From Epiperipatus broadwayi (lineage: Eukaryota; Onychophora; Udeonychophora; Euonychophora; Peripatidae): a stretch of 64,000 bases of DNA. The DNA lies in assembly GCA_028023455.1 (NCBI GenBank), contig JAQFVV010007226.1, positions 62,001-126,000 of the forward strand. Reading direction: 5' to 3'. The notes under the pieces were generated by a model, which had not been told where the DNA came from, made no database searches, and saw only the letters and a program-made list of their open reading frames with translations. Within the stretch, counting starts at the first letter, position 1, and each line of letters opens with the position of its first letter. A program made the position numbers and the translations under genes. This document shows, piece by piece, positions 34,598 through 45,209 of the stretch.

Positions 34598-35365
34598 ATC
34601 AGTGCTCAGTTTATATTAAGACAGCAAATCGTCATACTTGAATAAACAGGCTTAAATCTACCCCAACCTCCAACTCTTCAGCCCTCCCTACCATTGAAAT
34701 TCTGAGGATGGGATGGCAAAATCCCATGCTGATGCCAATATTATTGTTATGCCCACATTGACCTCATGTCACTTTGACACCTCATGTATAGGACCTTATA
34801 CATTTAAATACATAGAAAACGGATGGTGCTTAATGTGTAAAAATCCCTATATTTACAATTAAGCTCCAGGTATGTAAAGAGCACCTGTATTTTAAATATT
34901 ACACATTAAGCCTGCATCATGCTCATCCCTCTTTATGTTTTTAAATAGATGAGGTCCTATACATTAGGGATCAGGGTGATGTGAGATCAATATGGAAATA
35001 ACAGTTTTATTGGTATCAGCATGGATTTGGGCATTTCATCATCAGATCTTTAATGATATGGATGGATTAAGAGTTGGAGTAAATTAAAGCCTGCCATTAA
35101 AATGATATTTTAATATAAAGTGAGAACTGATCATATATATGTGTTGGAGATGATGATCTGGACAAACTTTTGAGTGCTGGTTCAGCATAAAATACATATA
35201 TTAGTGATAATTTATCTTTCATAATGTGTGTGGCCATGTGTATAAGTGATATGAGATAGTGTGAATAGTTGAAGTATGCTTGAAAAGTCTGTGTTCATAT
35301 CCCTATATTTACAATTAATCTCCAGGTATATGGAGAATGTCTGTATTTCATATATTATAATACAA
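34403..35365. repeat. Long foldback element, copy C
   Basis: Arms 34411-34835 and about 34900-35325 are diverged reverse complements, with ATAGAGGATTTGAACACAG at the left and CTGTGTTCATATCCCTATA at the right. As in copy A, an extra element terminus lies in the centre (34846-34915), here in the opposite orientation. A (CA)n(TA)n tract sits in the left arm near 34568-34598. No coding. Confidence 0.75.
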
Positions 35366-35530
35366 ATAAATAATAATTATTTAAACTAATATCATTAGCT
35401 GAATTAAATCTATGCATAAAAAAAGTAATATTCAAATATTTGCTAAATGAAAAAGAATAATAAAGATTGATATTAATATATTACAAATTGTAAACAATTT
35501 ATTATTATATAAAATACCCTCATTTAAAGC

Positions 35531-35872
35531 AGGCAAAACTCACTAAATATATTGCCACACACAGAAAGCTAGAGTAATCAATGGATGCCAGAAGCTTGTG
35601 CACAAAATCCCCATATAGTGCTTATTCATCCAATATTCCCAGACTAGTTTTTGGCTTGTGGCCTTCATCAGTGAGGAGCCTTGGATCTGAGAGCACTGAA
35701 CCTATATCTTAGGATCTAAGCAACCACCTTTTATCTCCATTTAACTACAAAACTATGAGTCTTAAACTGAAAACACCTTAATGTTCCCAATTCAAGCCCA
35801 TTAGCTTATATAGTCATATTGGTTACTCTAGCTTGCTGTGTGTGGAAATATGTATAGTGAGTTTTGCCTGTT
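35531..35872 (-). mobile_element. Inverted-repeat element with hammerhead-like core, fullest copy
   Basis: About 47 bp at the two ends are inverted: AGGCAAAACTCACTA then AGAAAGCTAGAGTAA at the left, and TTACTCTAGCTTGCTG then TAGTGAGTTTTGCCT at the right. The centre, in minus orientation, is homologous to 25396-25634. The hammerhead-like core is at 35636-35677 (minus). No open frame of note. The right flank to about 35920 is also shared with the other copy. The element class is uncertain: it has ends like a MITE but a core like a Penelope-linked retroelement. Confidence 0.8.
35636..35677 (-). ncRNA. Hammerhead ribozyme-like motif, mutated
   Basis: In minus orientation: TCCTCA, CTGATGA, stem II GGC/GCC with loop CACAA, then AAAAC instead of GAAAC, TA, GTC and TGGGAA. 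The G12 change should abolish cleavage. The third pair of stem II is C-G here but U-G at 25472-25513, so pairing is kept. Confidence 0.55.
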
Positions 35873-35997
35873 TTAACAACAATTTTACACAAGCATAAGA
35901 GGTGGTCATGTGATGTTTATTGGCTTTATTATCTTCATTTACCATGAATTTTATATAAAAATGATTAAGTTATTTTTTAATTTAAAACCCCAGTGGT

Positions 35998-38030
35998 TTG
36001 ATTATTATTTGCTGTACAAACTTCACAGTAAATATGTTTAAAGATAGTTCTCTAGCTTCAGAGGAATTAATAAATTTAAGCTCAAGTAAGAAAGAAATAG
36101 AACGAAATATGGAATCATTTATAAAATCAAAGTTTAGAACATCTAAAAAGAAGAAAAATGGTAAGAAATCTTTTTCTCTCTCTTCTTCATTTGAAAACAT
36201 GTTTGATAACAAAGATCTACCTTTATTTAATGAATCCAAAAATTTTGAACAACTTTCATCAAATGATAACAATGTCACAGAGGTAGTTTCAAACTTTAAA
36301 AATAATCAAGTTAAAAATAATCGAGTTAAAAAAATTAACGATATCAATGCTAAAGTTATAACAATGCGTTTAAGAAATTCAAAGAATAAAAAAGTTCTGT
36401 TTTTAATAAATCATTAAGTGAAAATGTTGATAAAATGAATAAATTTATTTCTAAGAAAATATTTCTTTATTACAAAATAAATCCAATGATTTTGTCAAAA
36501 TGATGACATTATGGAAGGAGAAGATTTCCCACAACTTAATAAAAGTAATATTAAAAATGCTAAAAATAATTCATTTGTTTATAACAAATGTAATACTATT
36601 AAATCTAGTTTTAATTTTGATATATCCAATAAGAAATCAGATAATGAGATAAATCATTCTCTGCTTAAATCACCTTCAGTTATAACAACTATGAAAAAGA
36701 ATCATATGCTAATATACTCTTAAATCCATGTAATACATCAGAAATTAATCATGATAACAATTCTTTATCTAATAATGATATATTCAATATTTGTGATGAA
36801 GATCATCTCCCTCATTGCAAAATATTCTTAATAATGATTCAGCCTCTGGATAACTTAGACCAAGATGAAATCAATAGTATTATTTCTCAGTTTAATGAAT
36901 CTATCCCTGATCAGCTTCTAAGATCTTTCATCAACTACACGAATGAAAAATCAATTGTTCTGGCAGTTACAAACAGAAACAAAGATCTTTTTAGATTTCC
37001 TGTTGATCATTTTTGCCAAGAAATTACTGGAAAAAAATTAAGAGCTCGACGCTCTTCCGATGCTGAATCACCCAAATAATAAGTATCTTATAATTCAATG
37101 TCATAATATTCTACAGAAAAGCATTTTACTAAATTCTCTTAAAATCATTAACAACAAAATAGTGGTTAATGTAAACATGAATAGGCCAGTAATCTTATCA
37201 GGCCATATAAGAAACTGTTATTTGAATTTCGGACAACATGATCTCCAAAAATTATTAAAACCTTATGGTTCAATTTCAGAGTTCAAATATATATTGGAAA
37301 AAAGGGCAAATACTGAAGTCATTACAAACTCTGCTCTATTTAAATTATCACTGATTAAAGGTGTGTCTCCTACTTCAATCCTACAATTCATTGTGCAGAG
37401 TCTGCTCCTCTTATAATTTCATTTCGGGGTATCCCCCACAGTGTTTCCAGCCGTCTAAGAACACACTCATAAAACTGCCCTGCTAAAATTTGCATTAAAT
37501 GCAAGGGAAAAAACAGCAAATTCCATAACTGTGATAGACTTCAAATCAAAATAACTTGCTTCATTACAATCACCTTCAGAATTATTCATACAGCCTCAAG
37601 CTCATGAAGTTCTGATGCCTATATTTCCTGTAAAGAACCATATTGTAGAAGAACAAAGTCATGAAGTTCTGATGCCTGTACTTCCTGTAAAGAACCATAT
37701 TGTAGAAGAACAATCTGACATGCAAATGATTATAGATAACAAGTCACACTTGATAGACTGATTCGGATGGAACTAGACAACAAATTATCTTATATTAGTC
37801 AAAAATCCAAAAGAAAGGCAGGAAGAGGAAAGGAATTTATTGAAAAATCACACAATGACTTCTGAGGATTTGTCAGACTCAAATAAAGCTTCGGAAGAAT
37901 GTGCAAAACAAATGCCAAGAACAAAACTTAAAGCTGACAATTTGAAATTAACATAAAAAACTCAGAGCTGAACACTAAAGGGAACAACTTGGACTAAGAA
38001 ATCCACAGGAACAAAATGGACAAAAATAAG
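35998..38030 (+). pseudogene. LINE ORF1/gag-like protein with zinc knuckles
   Basis: A chain of plus-strand frames (35998-36417, 36511-36723, 36834-37079, 37060-37416 and on to about 37950) reads as one broken protein. The N-terminal third is rich in Ser, Asn and Lys and looks disordered. The middle (SGHIRNCYLNFGQHDLQKLL then KPYGSISEFKYI) resembles the RRM-like region of Jockey/I-type ORF1. Near 37440-37533, spread over two frames, comes a double Cys-His array: C-F-Q ... R-T-H ... N-C, followed by CIKCKGKNSKFHNC, as in CCHC knuckles of gag-like ORF1. A 57-bp in-frame tandem duplication follows. The reverse transcriptase ORF is not found downstream. Clade inferred, not certain. Confidence 0.7.
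37603..37716 (+). repeat. 57-bp tandem duplication in the ORF1 tail
   Basis: Units start at 37603 and 37660 and differ at about two positions plus the edge. Each encodes 19 residues, beginning HEVLMP and ending VKNHIVEEQ, in a frame that is open across both. Confidence 0.85.
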
Positions 38031-39055
38031 GTTTAAAAGAGCCAAATTTAAGTATTAAATTCTTATTGAAACAAGTTAAAAAACCGTTTTGAACTAGTTG
38101 TAATATGTAGTAAAAATCATCATAAGTTTATGAATTTAAAGCTTACAAAATAAAATTAGTTCCAAATCAAAAAGAATGTATTAAAAAGAAAAGAATGACT
38201 TAGTAATTTAAAAAATATAATAGACATTTTATTTTACTATATTACATATTTTTATTCCAAACTTAAAACGAAAACTCTATATTTACAGATTAAATTAAAT
38301 AAGGTTGTGCCTTCCATCTTAAAATACAATAATTAGAATGTTTTTAAAAGTAAAAAAATCAAATCAAAGGATTCAATTAAAATTATAATAATTCAAGCAA
38401 AAATGGTAGTATAAATAAAAGTTAAACAAAACTTTAATTTTATGAAATGATTGGGATGTTCTTTCTTCCAAATAAATTTTAAATTTTGACAAGATTAGAT
38501 AATAAAAAAATTCTCAATTTACATTTTATTTTAAAAAAGTGAATATTATTTGGCTATGCACTATTAGTGCATAAAATTATATTTTCTAAGTACTAAAACA
38601 AATATCAAATGTTTATCACCAATTACTTGGAAATATAATATAATAGTAATCTCTAATTATGTTAAATAAAATGAATCATTTCTAAGTTTAGTTTTGAATT
38701 TATTTGTAAAATTTTTGTTGAAAATTATACTTCTAGGATAATGATTTAATTTCTGTTTTCTTTAATTATGAATGTAAAGATGGTAATTTATCTCAAAAAG
38801 TATAATTAAAAAGAAAAATGACTTTTTTAATAAAAAAGTCAATATAGAAAATAAGTTTTAAAAAATCTAACTATTTATGCAAGTTCTGTACTATTTTTAA
38901 AGTTTTTTTTTTTTTTAAGTTTAACTTTAATATTTTGTTAAATCTTCATATATATATATATTAAAAGCCAGTCCACACTTAGGCAATCCCAGTATCAATA
39001 ACAATCAACAATTTCAAACTGTTGTCAAGGCAACCTCCTTTTAACAATAAAAGTG

Positions 39056-39087
<32 letters not shown>

Positions 39088-39250
39088 CAGTATTATTTTT
39101 CATACACTACATAAGTGTATTATATATAAACATATAACATTAGGTATGATAATTTTATTAAGTAGGTTTTTATTATTTCTATAAAAAAATACTCAGCACA
39201 ATCTTTTGAAACAAATCAATCATGATGAATGAAAACTATTTGTACCTAGT
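38031..39250. other. Non-coding, with (TA)n tracts
   Basis: No gene seen. (TA)n tracts lie at about 38948-38960 and 39056-39082, flanking a 95-bp less A+T-rich piece of unknown origin. Confidence 0.55.
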
Positions 39251-39257
39251 ATCTGAA

Positions 39258-39424
39258 CCTACCCTGACACCTTTCTGAGAAGTGCCAAAGCCCAAAACCA
39301 TGATCAGGGGTTTGGGGAAAGGTTCCTGACAGAAATATTTTAAGTTCTTGCTCTGACTAAACATTTATCATAAAGCTTGTAAAGGAATTGGAAATCCTCA
39401 CTGTTTATAACTTACAAGCTTAAG
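39258..39424. repeat. Structured repeat with nested hairpins
   Basis: CACCTTTC pairs with GAAAGGT and, inside it, CCCAAAACC pairs with GGTTTGGG (39268-39330). A second perfect hairpin is AAGCTTGTAA / TTACAAGCTT at about 39375-39421. A CTGAGAA ... AAAAC arrangement inside is weakly hammerhead-like. No coding. Confidence 0.45.
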
Positions 39425-40505
39425 AGATAGGGTCATGTGATCTATGACTCTTATTTTGACTATTTGTACCTTATTTATTTATTTTGGAAATTTGTTTACA
39501 AGGTCAATTTCATTCATTGGTAGATTTTTTTCAGGCATAGGGATTTATTTTATGATAGAGATACTTGTATGATAATCAGCTACTATAAAACATTTTTCAG
39601 TTTGGTTATCCATGGGATAAAAAGATTAATGCTGTTACAATCAACAACTTGAATTAATTCATAGTGCTTATCTTTGCTAAATTGAAGATGTTTGGTTTCC
39701 TCTGCATTTTACCTAAAGTGTACCAAACTGATTTAAAACAGACTTGTTATGAGTTTAAAAAGTTTTAATGATTGACTTAAATTTGACTTTCTTTGATAAA
39801 ATTAATATTCCACTTTATTTATTTTAGATGGGGGAAAAACAATATACACCTGGATCTTGTTTTATGTGGTAGATAGATTTCACAGAAAACCTGCATTAAA
39901 AAAATCACACACAAATAGACTTAACTTACATTGAAAAATGTGGGGTATGTTCCTTAATTCTCAGAAATCGCATAAAACCAAAGCAACAAGATAAAATTAC
40001 TTTAAAATTCACATAAAAGATGAATTAAATATGACTAATAAAAAATCTCAAATATTTGAAAACAATTGAAACTAGACAATTTTTTTTTGCTTTTTTTATT
40101 AACTATTTAATTTTATTCAAAACAATATTTTTATGTGTAATTTATTTTACATTTTTTTATACATATTTTAATCATTACCGCTATTTGACAATATGTGGAT
40201 TTGTTTGTAAACTGGGAAGAAATCAGTTTCATCATAAGAGGAAATACAATTATCACCAACTTCAGTCTCATGCTGTGTTAATGGTTTTCTGTCAACAATG
40301 TAATTGGTAATTAAACTTTGAGATGATGATTTTACTAATTGTTTATGAAGCTCACAATATCCAGATTGTTATGTCTAGCTGTTAGAGAATGTACTTCCAT
40401 GAGTGCAACTATATATATATATATATATATAACACACTTCCACAATTGTGTTAATAATAACTAATGGTTAAATTTTCTTTTATACATATATATATATATA
40501 TATGG
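39425..40505. other. Non-coding with (TA)n
   Basis: The 84-codon frame at 40056-40310 is Phe/Tyr-rich without motif. (TA)n tracts occur at about 40409-40431 and 40486-40502. Confidence 0.5.
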
Positions 40506-40633
40506 AGAAACTTTTAGACAGAAAAAGTTGCAAGTAAAAAAAATTAAGCACTTTTACAGATACATTCTTATTAAGTAGAAATTAAAAGTTCTTAAATATA
40601 TTTACTTGTGATTTTTTTCTGTCTAAAGGTTTC
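40506..40633. repeat. 128-bp foldback
   Basis: GAAACTTTTAGACAGAAAAA and TTGCAAGTAAA on the left pair with TTTACTTGTGA and TTTTTTCTGTCTAAAGGTTTC-like sequence on the right. Spacer about 48 bp; no coding. Confidence 0.75.
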
Positions 40634-42094
40634 TTTTTGTAAATATGTGTATAAAAAAAATATAAGCATACACATACATAACCCCAACATACAACTATTT
40701 AGCTCTTGTTGGAATTTAAAGGCTCATTCATAATTCTTGTCATTAATAAAAATGATTTTCCAATTGATTAGAAAGTTGAAGACTTTCTCAAATCATTTTT
40801 GCTGTGAAATGAACAGGTTCCACTTCTGTTTCATTATCCTCTTTTAAATCTTCTAAGGTATCTAAATTTATTGCCACAGGCATTTAAAGAATGTAAATTT
40901 ATTATGTGTATATAAAATGGGTAAATCCCGATTTTAAGTGAAATATGAACTTCTTTATCGCATAAAAGAAAATCACATAAAAAGATATTAAGAAGAAATA
41001 TGAATGCATAACTTCAAAATCGCCTTTCAAAAATCCGCACAAATAAAAGACCCAGATATATGTCATTTTTTTATTATGACTTTCATTTAATGTTGTTGTT
41101 TTTTTTATTTTTTTGCATCACATAATTGTCTAGCATATTTTTTTTATTTTAATTTTTAGGTTATTACTTACTATTTATCATTTTTTAAAAAACTTACCAG
41201 TTTTTGATCTTTTTGGTTATTATTATTAATATTTTTTGGTTTTTTTTTTTTTACTTCTCTGAAGATTTCACAATCGTAGGTTTTTCTTTTTTTTAATATT
41301 TTTTTTTATTAAAATGATTGTTGCAATGCAATAAAAATTGAAAGTAATACATTCAAATGACTAGATTTTTACTATTCCATTTAATCTTTTTTTTTTCTTA
41401 CAATAATCCATTAATAGTGGAACACACTTTTCAATCTTTCTCGACTGAATTTAAAACTTCTGATTTGAGAAATCGATTAGCATTTGATTTTTGTCTATTC
41501 GTTAATTTTCAAAGAACATATACAAATAATTAATGATCTTTTCTTAATGTATTTTCAAACCATAATTTGCCTTATATTTAATATAGAATGAAAAGTATAA
41601 TCAATAAATAAAAAATATTACAGCGTAACTATCTTTTCCCATCATAATTAAAGTTAACATCAAAAATTGTTTTATATAATTAAATTCGTAACTACTTACT
41701 TAGACATTTTTCAAACAACTTATTAGAAGTGATTAAATCTATAAGCATATAAAGTAACTAATATAAAAAATCCACGCAAAATAATCCCCCAGTTTATAAT
41801 TACTAACTAATCTGAAAAAAAATAATTGAAAAAAAAAATTATCTTCACATACCATATAATAAACATCATGTTTTAAGTCATGCAATTAGCATATACAAAT
41901 GAAAAATAAAATTAATATAAATTTGTTATTTTAAATTTATGAATATTAATTTAACAATTAAAAATTTACGTTTCTGCAGTAACTTTAAAATTAATTGACT
42001 ACTAATTATTTAAGCATGAAGGTGAAGAACAAACATAAAAGTTCTTTTTAATTAATTAGATAATTAACCTATTCATTCAGTATACTGAATGTTT
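40634..42094. other. A+T-rich non-coding stretch
   Basis: Long T runs at 41097-41300; nothing else recognised. Confidence 0.55.
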
Positions 42095-42372
42095 ACTGTA
42101 ATAGAAAGAGTGGTTTGAACTTGGATTTTCAGTCTACATTTATTTTCCATTCCATCTCAGACATCTGTTACACATGACCACATTGGTTGTATAAGTGTGT
42201 GTGGAGTTATGAACTGTCCCAACTGATGAGTGCTAGTTCTGCACAATATATATATATTCGTGGTCGTTTATCTCTTTCACATGTGTATGGCGATGTGTAT
42301 CGATTGATTGAGATAGCGGGGAGAATAAATATAGACTGAAAATTGTAAGTTCAAATCCCTATATTGATCCAA
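42095..42372. repeat. Foldback element, copy D
   Basis: GTTTGAACTTGGATTTTCAG then TCTACATTTATT on the left mirror AATAAATATAGACTGAAAAT and AAGTTCAAATCCCTATA on the right. Internal blocks ACACATGACCACAT and CAACTGATGAGTGCTAGTTC identify the family of copy A. Total about 278 bp. Confidence 0.75.
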
Positions 42373-43170
42373 TTTTTTTTTTTTTTTACTTTAATCATCT
42401 AAAAATTATTCCAAGAATTTTTGCTCCGCTGAATGTCACATATATGTTTTATGTTATTGAATTTTTTAAAAAAAGTAAACGTACGTACCAACATATTAAG
42501 CAAAAAATCAATTATTTATTTACATATATATATATATGTCTGCATCTGTTTCTTGTATTTAAGCTTATCTGTAATGATCAGAAACGATAAACACGTAAGT
42601 TATTTAAAGTATTTATCTTTAAAACTAAACTTTTAGCCTAACTGCTTATTGAAAAGAAAATAAATAAAGCATCTTATCTATAAAAATATCTTTTAGTAGT
42701 TATTAAACATTTTGAGAATGGCTTTAAGGTACAAAATTTTGTTACTAAAATTATTCCCAAACTTCAGAGAGAAGTGGGTAATCCTTCTTTCTAAAGATGC
42801 GAGATTCTTTTCGAAATTTGTAAGCTTTTTAGCACTTAATAGGGTTTTCTTTACTAAACCTCATTACAATTTATAGAATTTCTTTTTTATTAAGACATAT
42901 TAATAGTTTTAAGAATTTATATATGTGTATCAAAATTTTAATGTGATTCCTTATAATGAATATTGTAAAGTTTATTTAAGAGTATTTTGATAATTATATC
43001 TATTTTATCTGATTTATATATTTATATGAAAAAGGAAAAAATACTTTGAACGCTTAAGACTTTTTTTTAAAAAAACTTAAAAAAACAAACAAATATTAAT
43101 GTTCAAAAAAATGTAGATTAAGTTCACTGTCTAAAGATAAATAGATAGATTAAGTAAACAACAGAATATG
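42373..43170. other. A+T-rich non-coding stretch
   Basis: A low-complexity 67-codon frame (42433-42636) and a TA tract near 42523-42536; no supported gene. Confidence 0.55.
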
Positions 43171-43556
43171 TGATGTGATGTGATGTGATGTACTGTGGCT
43201 TATCCTTAAACAGAATCAGGAATCTCTCAGCAATTATAAGGTGATGTGATATGATGTGATGTACTGTAGCTTCTTTTTAAACGAAGTCAAGAATCTCTCA
43301 GCAATTATATCAAAAAAAACTTGTTAGCTACTTAATTTTACATTCTCCAGTCTAATTTTTTCCATATTCTCCTCCATCCCATTTCCACAACATAATCTTT
43401 GTCAACTCTACAGCCTTTATATCTAAATCCCCCTTATCTTTTTCCAAACCCAGCATAAAAACAATAATCTACTTTCTGTATAATCACTTTTTCATATTTA
43501 TTTTTCCATAACTTCATTACATGTGCCCTTTTTGTTTCAAGCATTTACATTCAGTT
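43171..43556 (-). repeat. Two truncated LINE 3' ends in tandem with (TGATG)n
   Basis: Unit A (43171-43238) and unit B (43239-43556) each begin, on the plus strand, with TGATG repeats followed by the same 3' UTR sequence (TACTGTRGCTT ... AATCTCTCAGCAATTAT). Unit A keeps only about 48 bp and unit B about 294 bp of the LINE tail before being cut. Both match the longer copy at 43557-44645 and point the same way, so in minus orientation they are LINE 3' ends terminating in (CATCA)n. Confidence 0.85.
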
Positions 43557-44645
43557 AATGTGATGTGATGTGATGTATTGTGGCTTCTCCATAAACGAAG
43601 TCAAGAATATCTCAGCAATTATGCCCAGATGAACCTGTTAGCCACTTTATTTTCCATTCCCCACTCTAAATTTTCCCATATTCTGCTCCATCCCATTTTC
43701 ACAACATAATCTTTGACAACTCTATAACATTTATATCTAAATCCCCTTTATTTTTCCCCAAACCCAGCATAAAAACCAATAATTCACTTTCTGTATAATC
43801 ACTTTTTTATATTTATTCTTCCATAACTTCATTATATGTACCCTTTCTGTTTTCAAGCATTTACATTCAATTAACAAATGCCTAATACTTTCCTTTCTTT
43901 CCTTACATAATTTACAAAATAAATCACCCATTTTTTTTTCATTTACAAGTATATTTTCTTGTAGCTAAAGATCCCGTTCGAGCCTTAAATAATAAACTAT
44001 TTTCCCTACTATTATCATATATTAACTCACACCTAATATTCTGTTTATTTCTATATATATTTAAACTCTTTTTACTCTCCATACTATTTCTCCATCTCTC
44101 TAACTCCCTATTCTTTATTAATAAATCTATTATTTTATCCCATTCCTTACTACTACAATACTCATCAATTCTCTTAACACAATCATCCCATCTTTTGTAC
44201 AAATATACTGATATAAATTCTTTATCCAAATCTTTTACATACCACATTACCTTTCTCACACATCTTGTTACCTGCCCTTTACTCATAACCCAATTAAGTA
44301 CTATTTTAGCTATTCTTTTATTATCCATAAACTGCAATCTACCAAACATTTTCATTTTACTTTTTGCATCTCTCATATAAAAACTTGACCATCCCATTTC
44401 TCCTTGAATTGCTTCTTTTGCTGTCCATACTTCTGCATCCAATGCATCTCTTCCTACTTTCCTTTGAACTTTTCCTAAGTAATTTAATACCTCTTTACTA
44501 ACATATAATGCATCATTACTATATGTTAACACTGCTACTGCAACTTCTTTCCATATAATTTTAACTACATCATATTTATTATATGAAAGCACTGTTAATT
44601 TCTTTATCAACATCTTTCTTTTCTTTGCTTCATTTATCAATTTTT
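43557..44645 (-). pseudogene. LINE ORF2 C-terminal part, minus strand
   Basis: The minus strand encodes 233 codons (44640-43939) and, after a TAA-type stop and short gap, 64 more (43931-43737). The first frame holds the post-RT thumb and connection region (TYSNDALYVSKEVLNYLGK, then WTAKEAIQGEMGWSSF), as in invertebrate LINEs. The second holds the C-terminal zinc-binding motif, FCKLCKERKESIRHLLIEC. Catalytic RT and everything upstream are absent (5' truncation near 44645). Its 3' UTR ends in (CATCA)n, seen on the plus strand as TGATG repeats at 43557-43576. Comparatively well preserved. Clade not determined. Confidence 0.85.
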
Positions 44646-44679
44646 TTCAAATGCCTCTATACAGTAGTGCCACCAAGTG

Positions 44680-44950
44680 TAAGCTTTTGTAATCAATGAA
44701 TGCAGGAAAGTTGTGCATAAAATTTCTATCTAGTGCCTATTCATCCAACATCTCAGACTAGTTTTTAGCTTGTGGCTTTCGTGAGTAGGGAATCTTGGAT
44801 TTGAGACATTGCACCTAGATCTTAGAATCTAATATAACCCTCCAGCAGCCATAATTTGTCTATTTGGTTAACTATAAAGCTAGTATCCTAAGATGAAAAC
44901 ATCATAATGTTTTCAACACAAGTTCAATTGCTTGCATAATCATATAGATC
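44680..44950 (-). repeat. Decayed copy of the hammerhead-bearing element
   Basis: Sequence from about 44688 (GTAATCAATGAATGCAGG) matches the left part of the 35531-35872 element, through CAGACTAGTTTTTAGCTTGTGG (44754 on) to the AAGCCCATT-like region near 44920. The core is ruined: the CTGATGA position reads as CACGAAA-like sequence and GAAAC as AAAAC. The terminal AGGCAAAACTC ends are not seen. Confidence 0.7.
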
Positions 44951-45064
44951 TGAACTCAGTTCAGTATCTATACATTTTGTTATATGGTTAATAATTAACC
45001 AAAGAAAGTCTTAATAATTTTAAATTTATATTTAAGTAGTCATAGTAGATTTTATGTAATAGGC

Positions 45065-45209
45065 AAACTGTAACAAATTAATATTTTTTTTGTATTATAT
45101 ATATATAGTCTATTTGAAGCAATAGATAACTAATATATTAAAACTGTAACAAATTAATATTTTTTTTGTATTATATATATATAGTCTATTTGAAGCAATA
45201 GATAACTTG
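45065..45209. repeat. 76-bp tandem duplication
   Basis: Two units start at 45065 and 45141 and appear nearly identical from AAACTGTAACAAATTAAT to GCAATAGATAAC. No coding. Confidence 0.9.

Noticed and set aside
39829-39870. Short exon after TTTATTTATTTTAG with a GTAGAT donor
   Set aside because: Very short, weak donor, and such sites are frequent by chance in this sequence.
43171-43262. CRISPR-like or simple satellite array
   Set aside because: The repeated units are LINE 3' UTR ends with (TGATG)n tails of unequal length, and the genome is animal.
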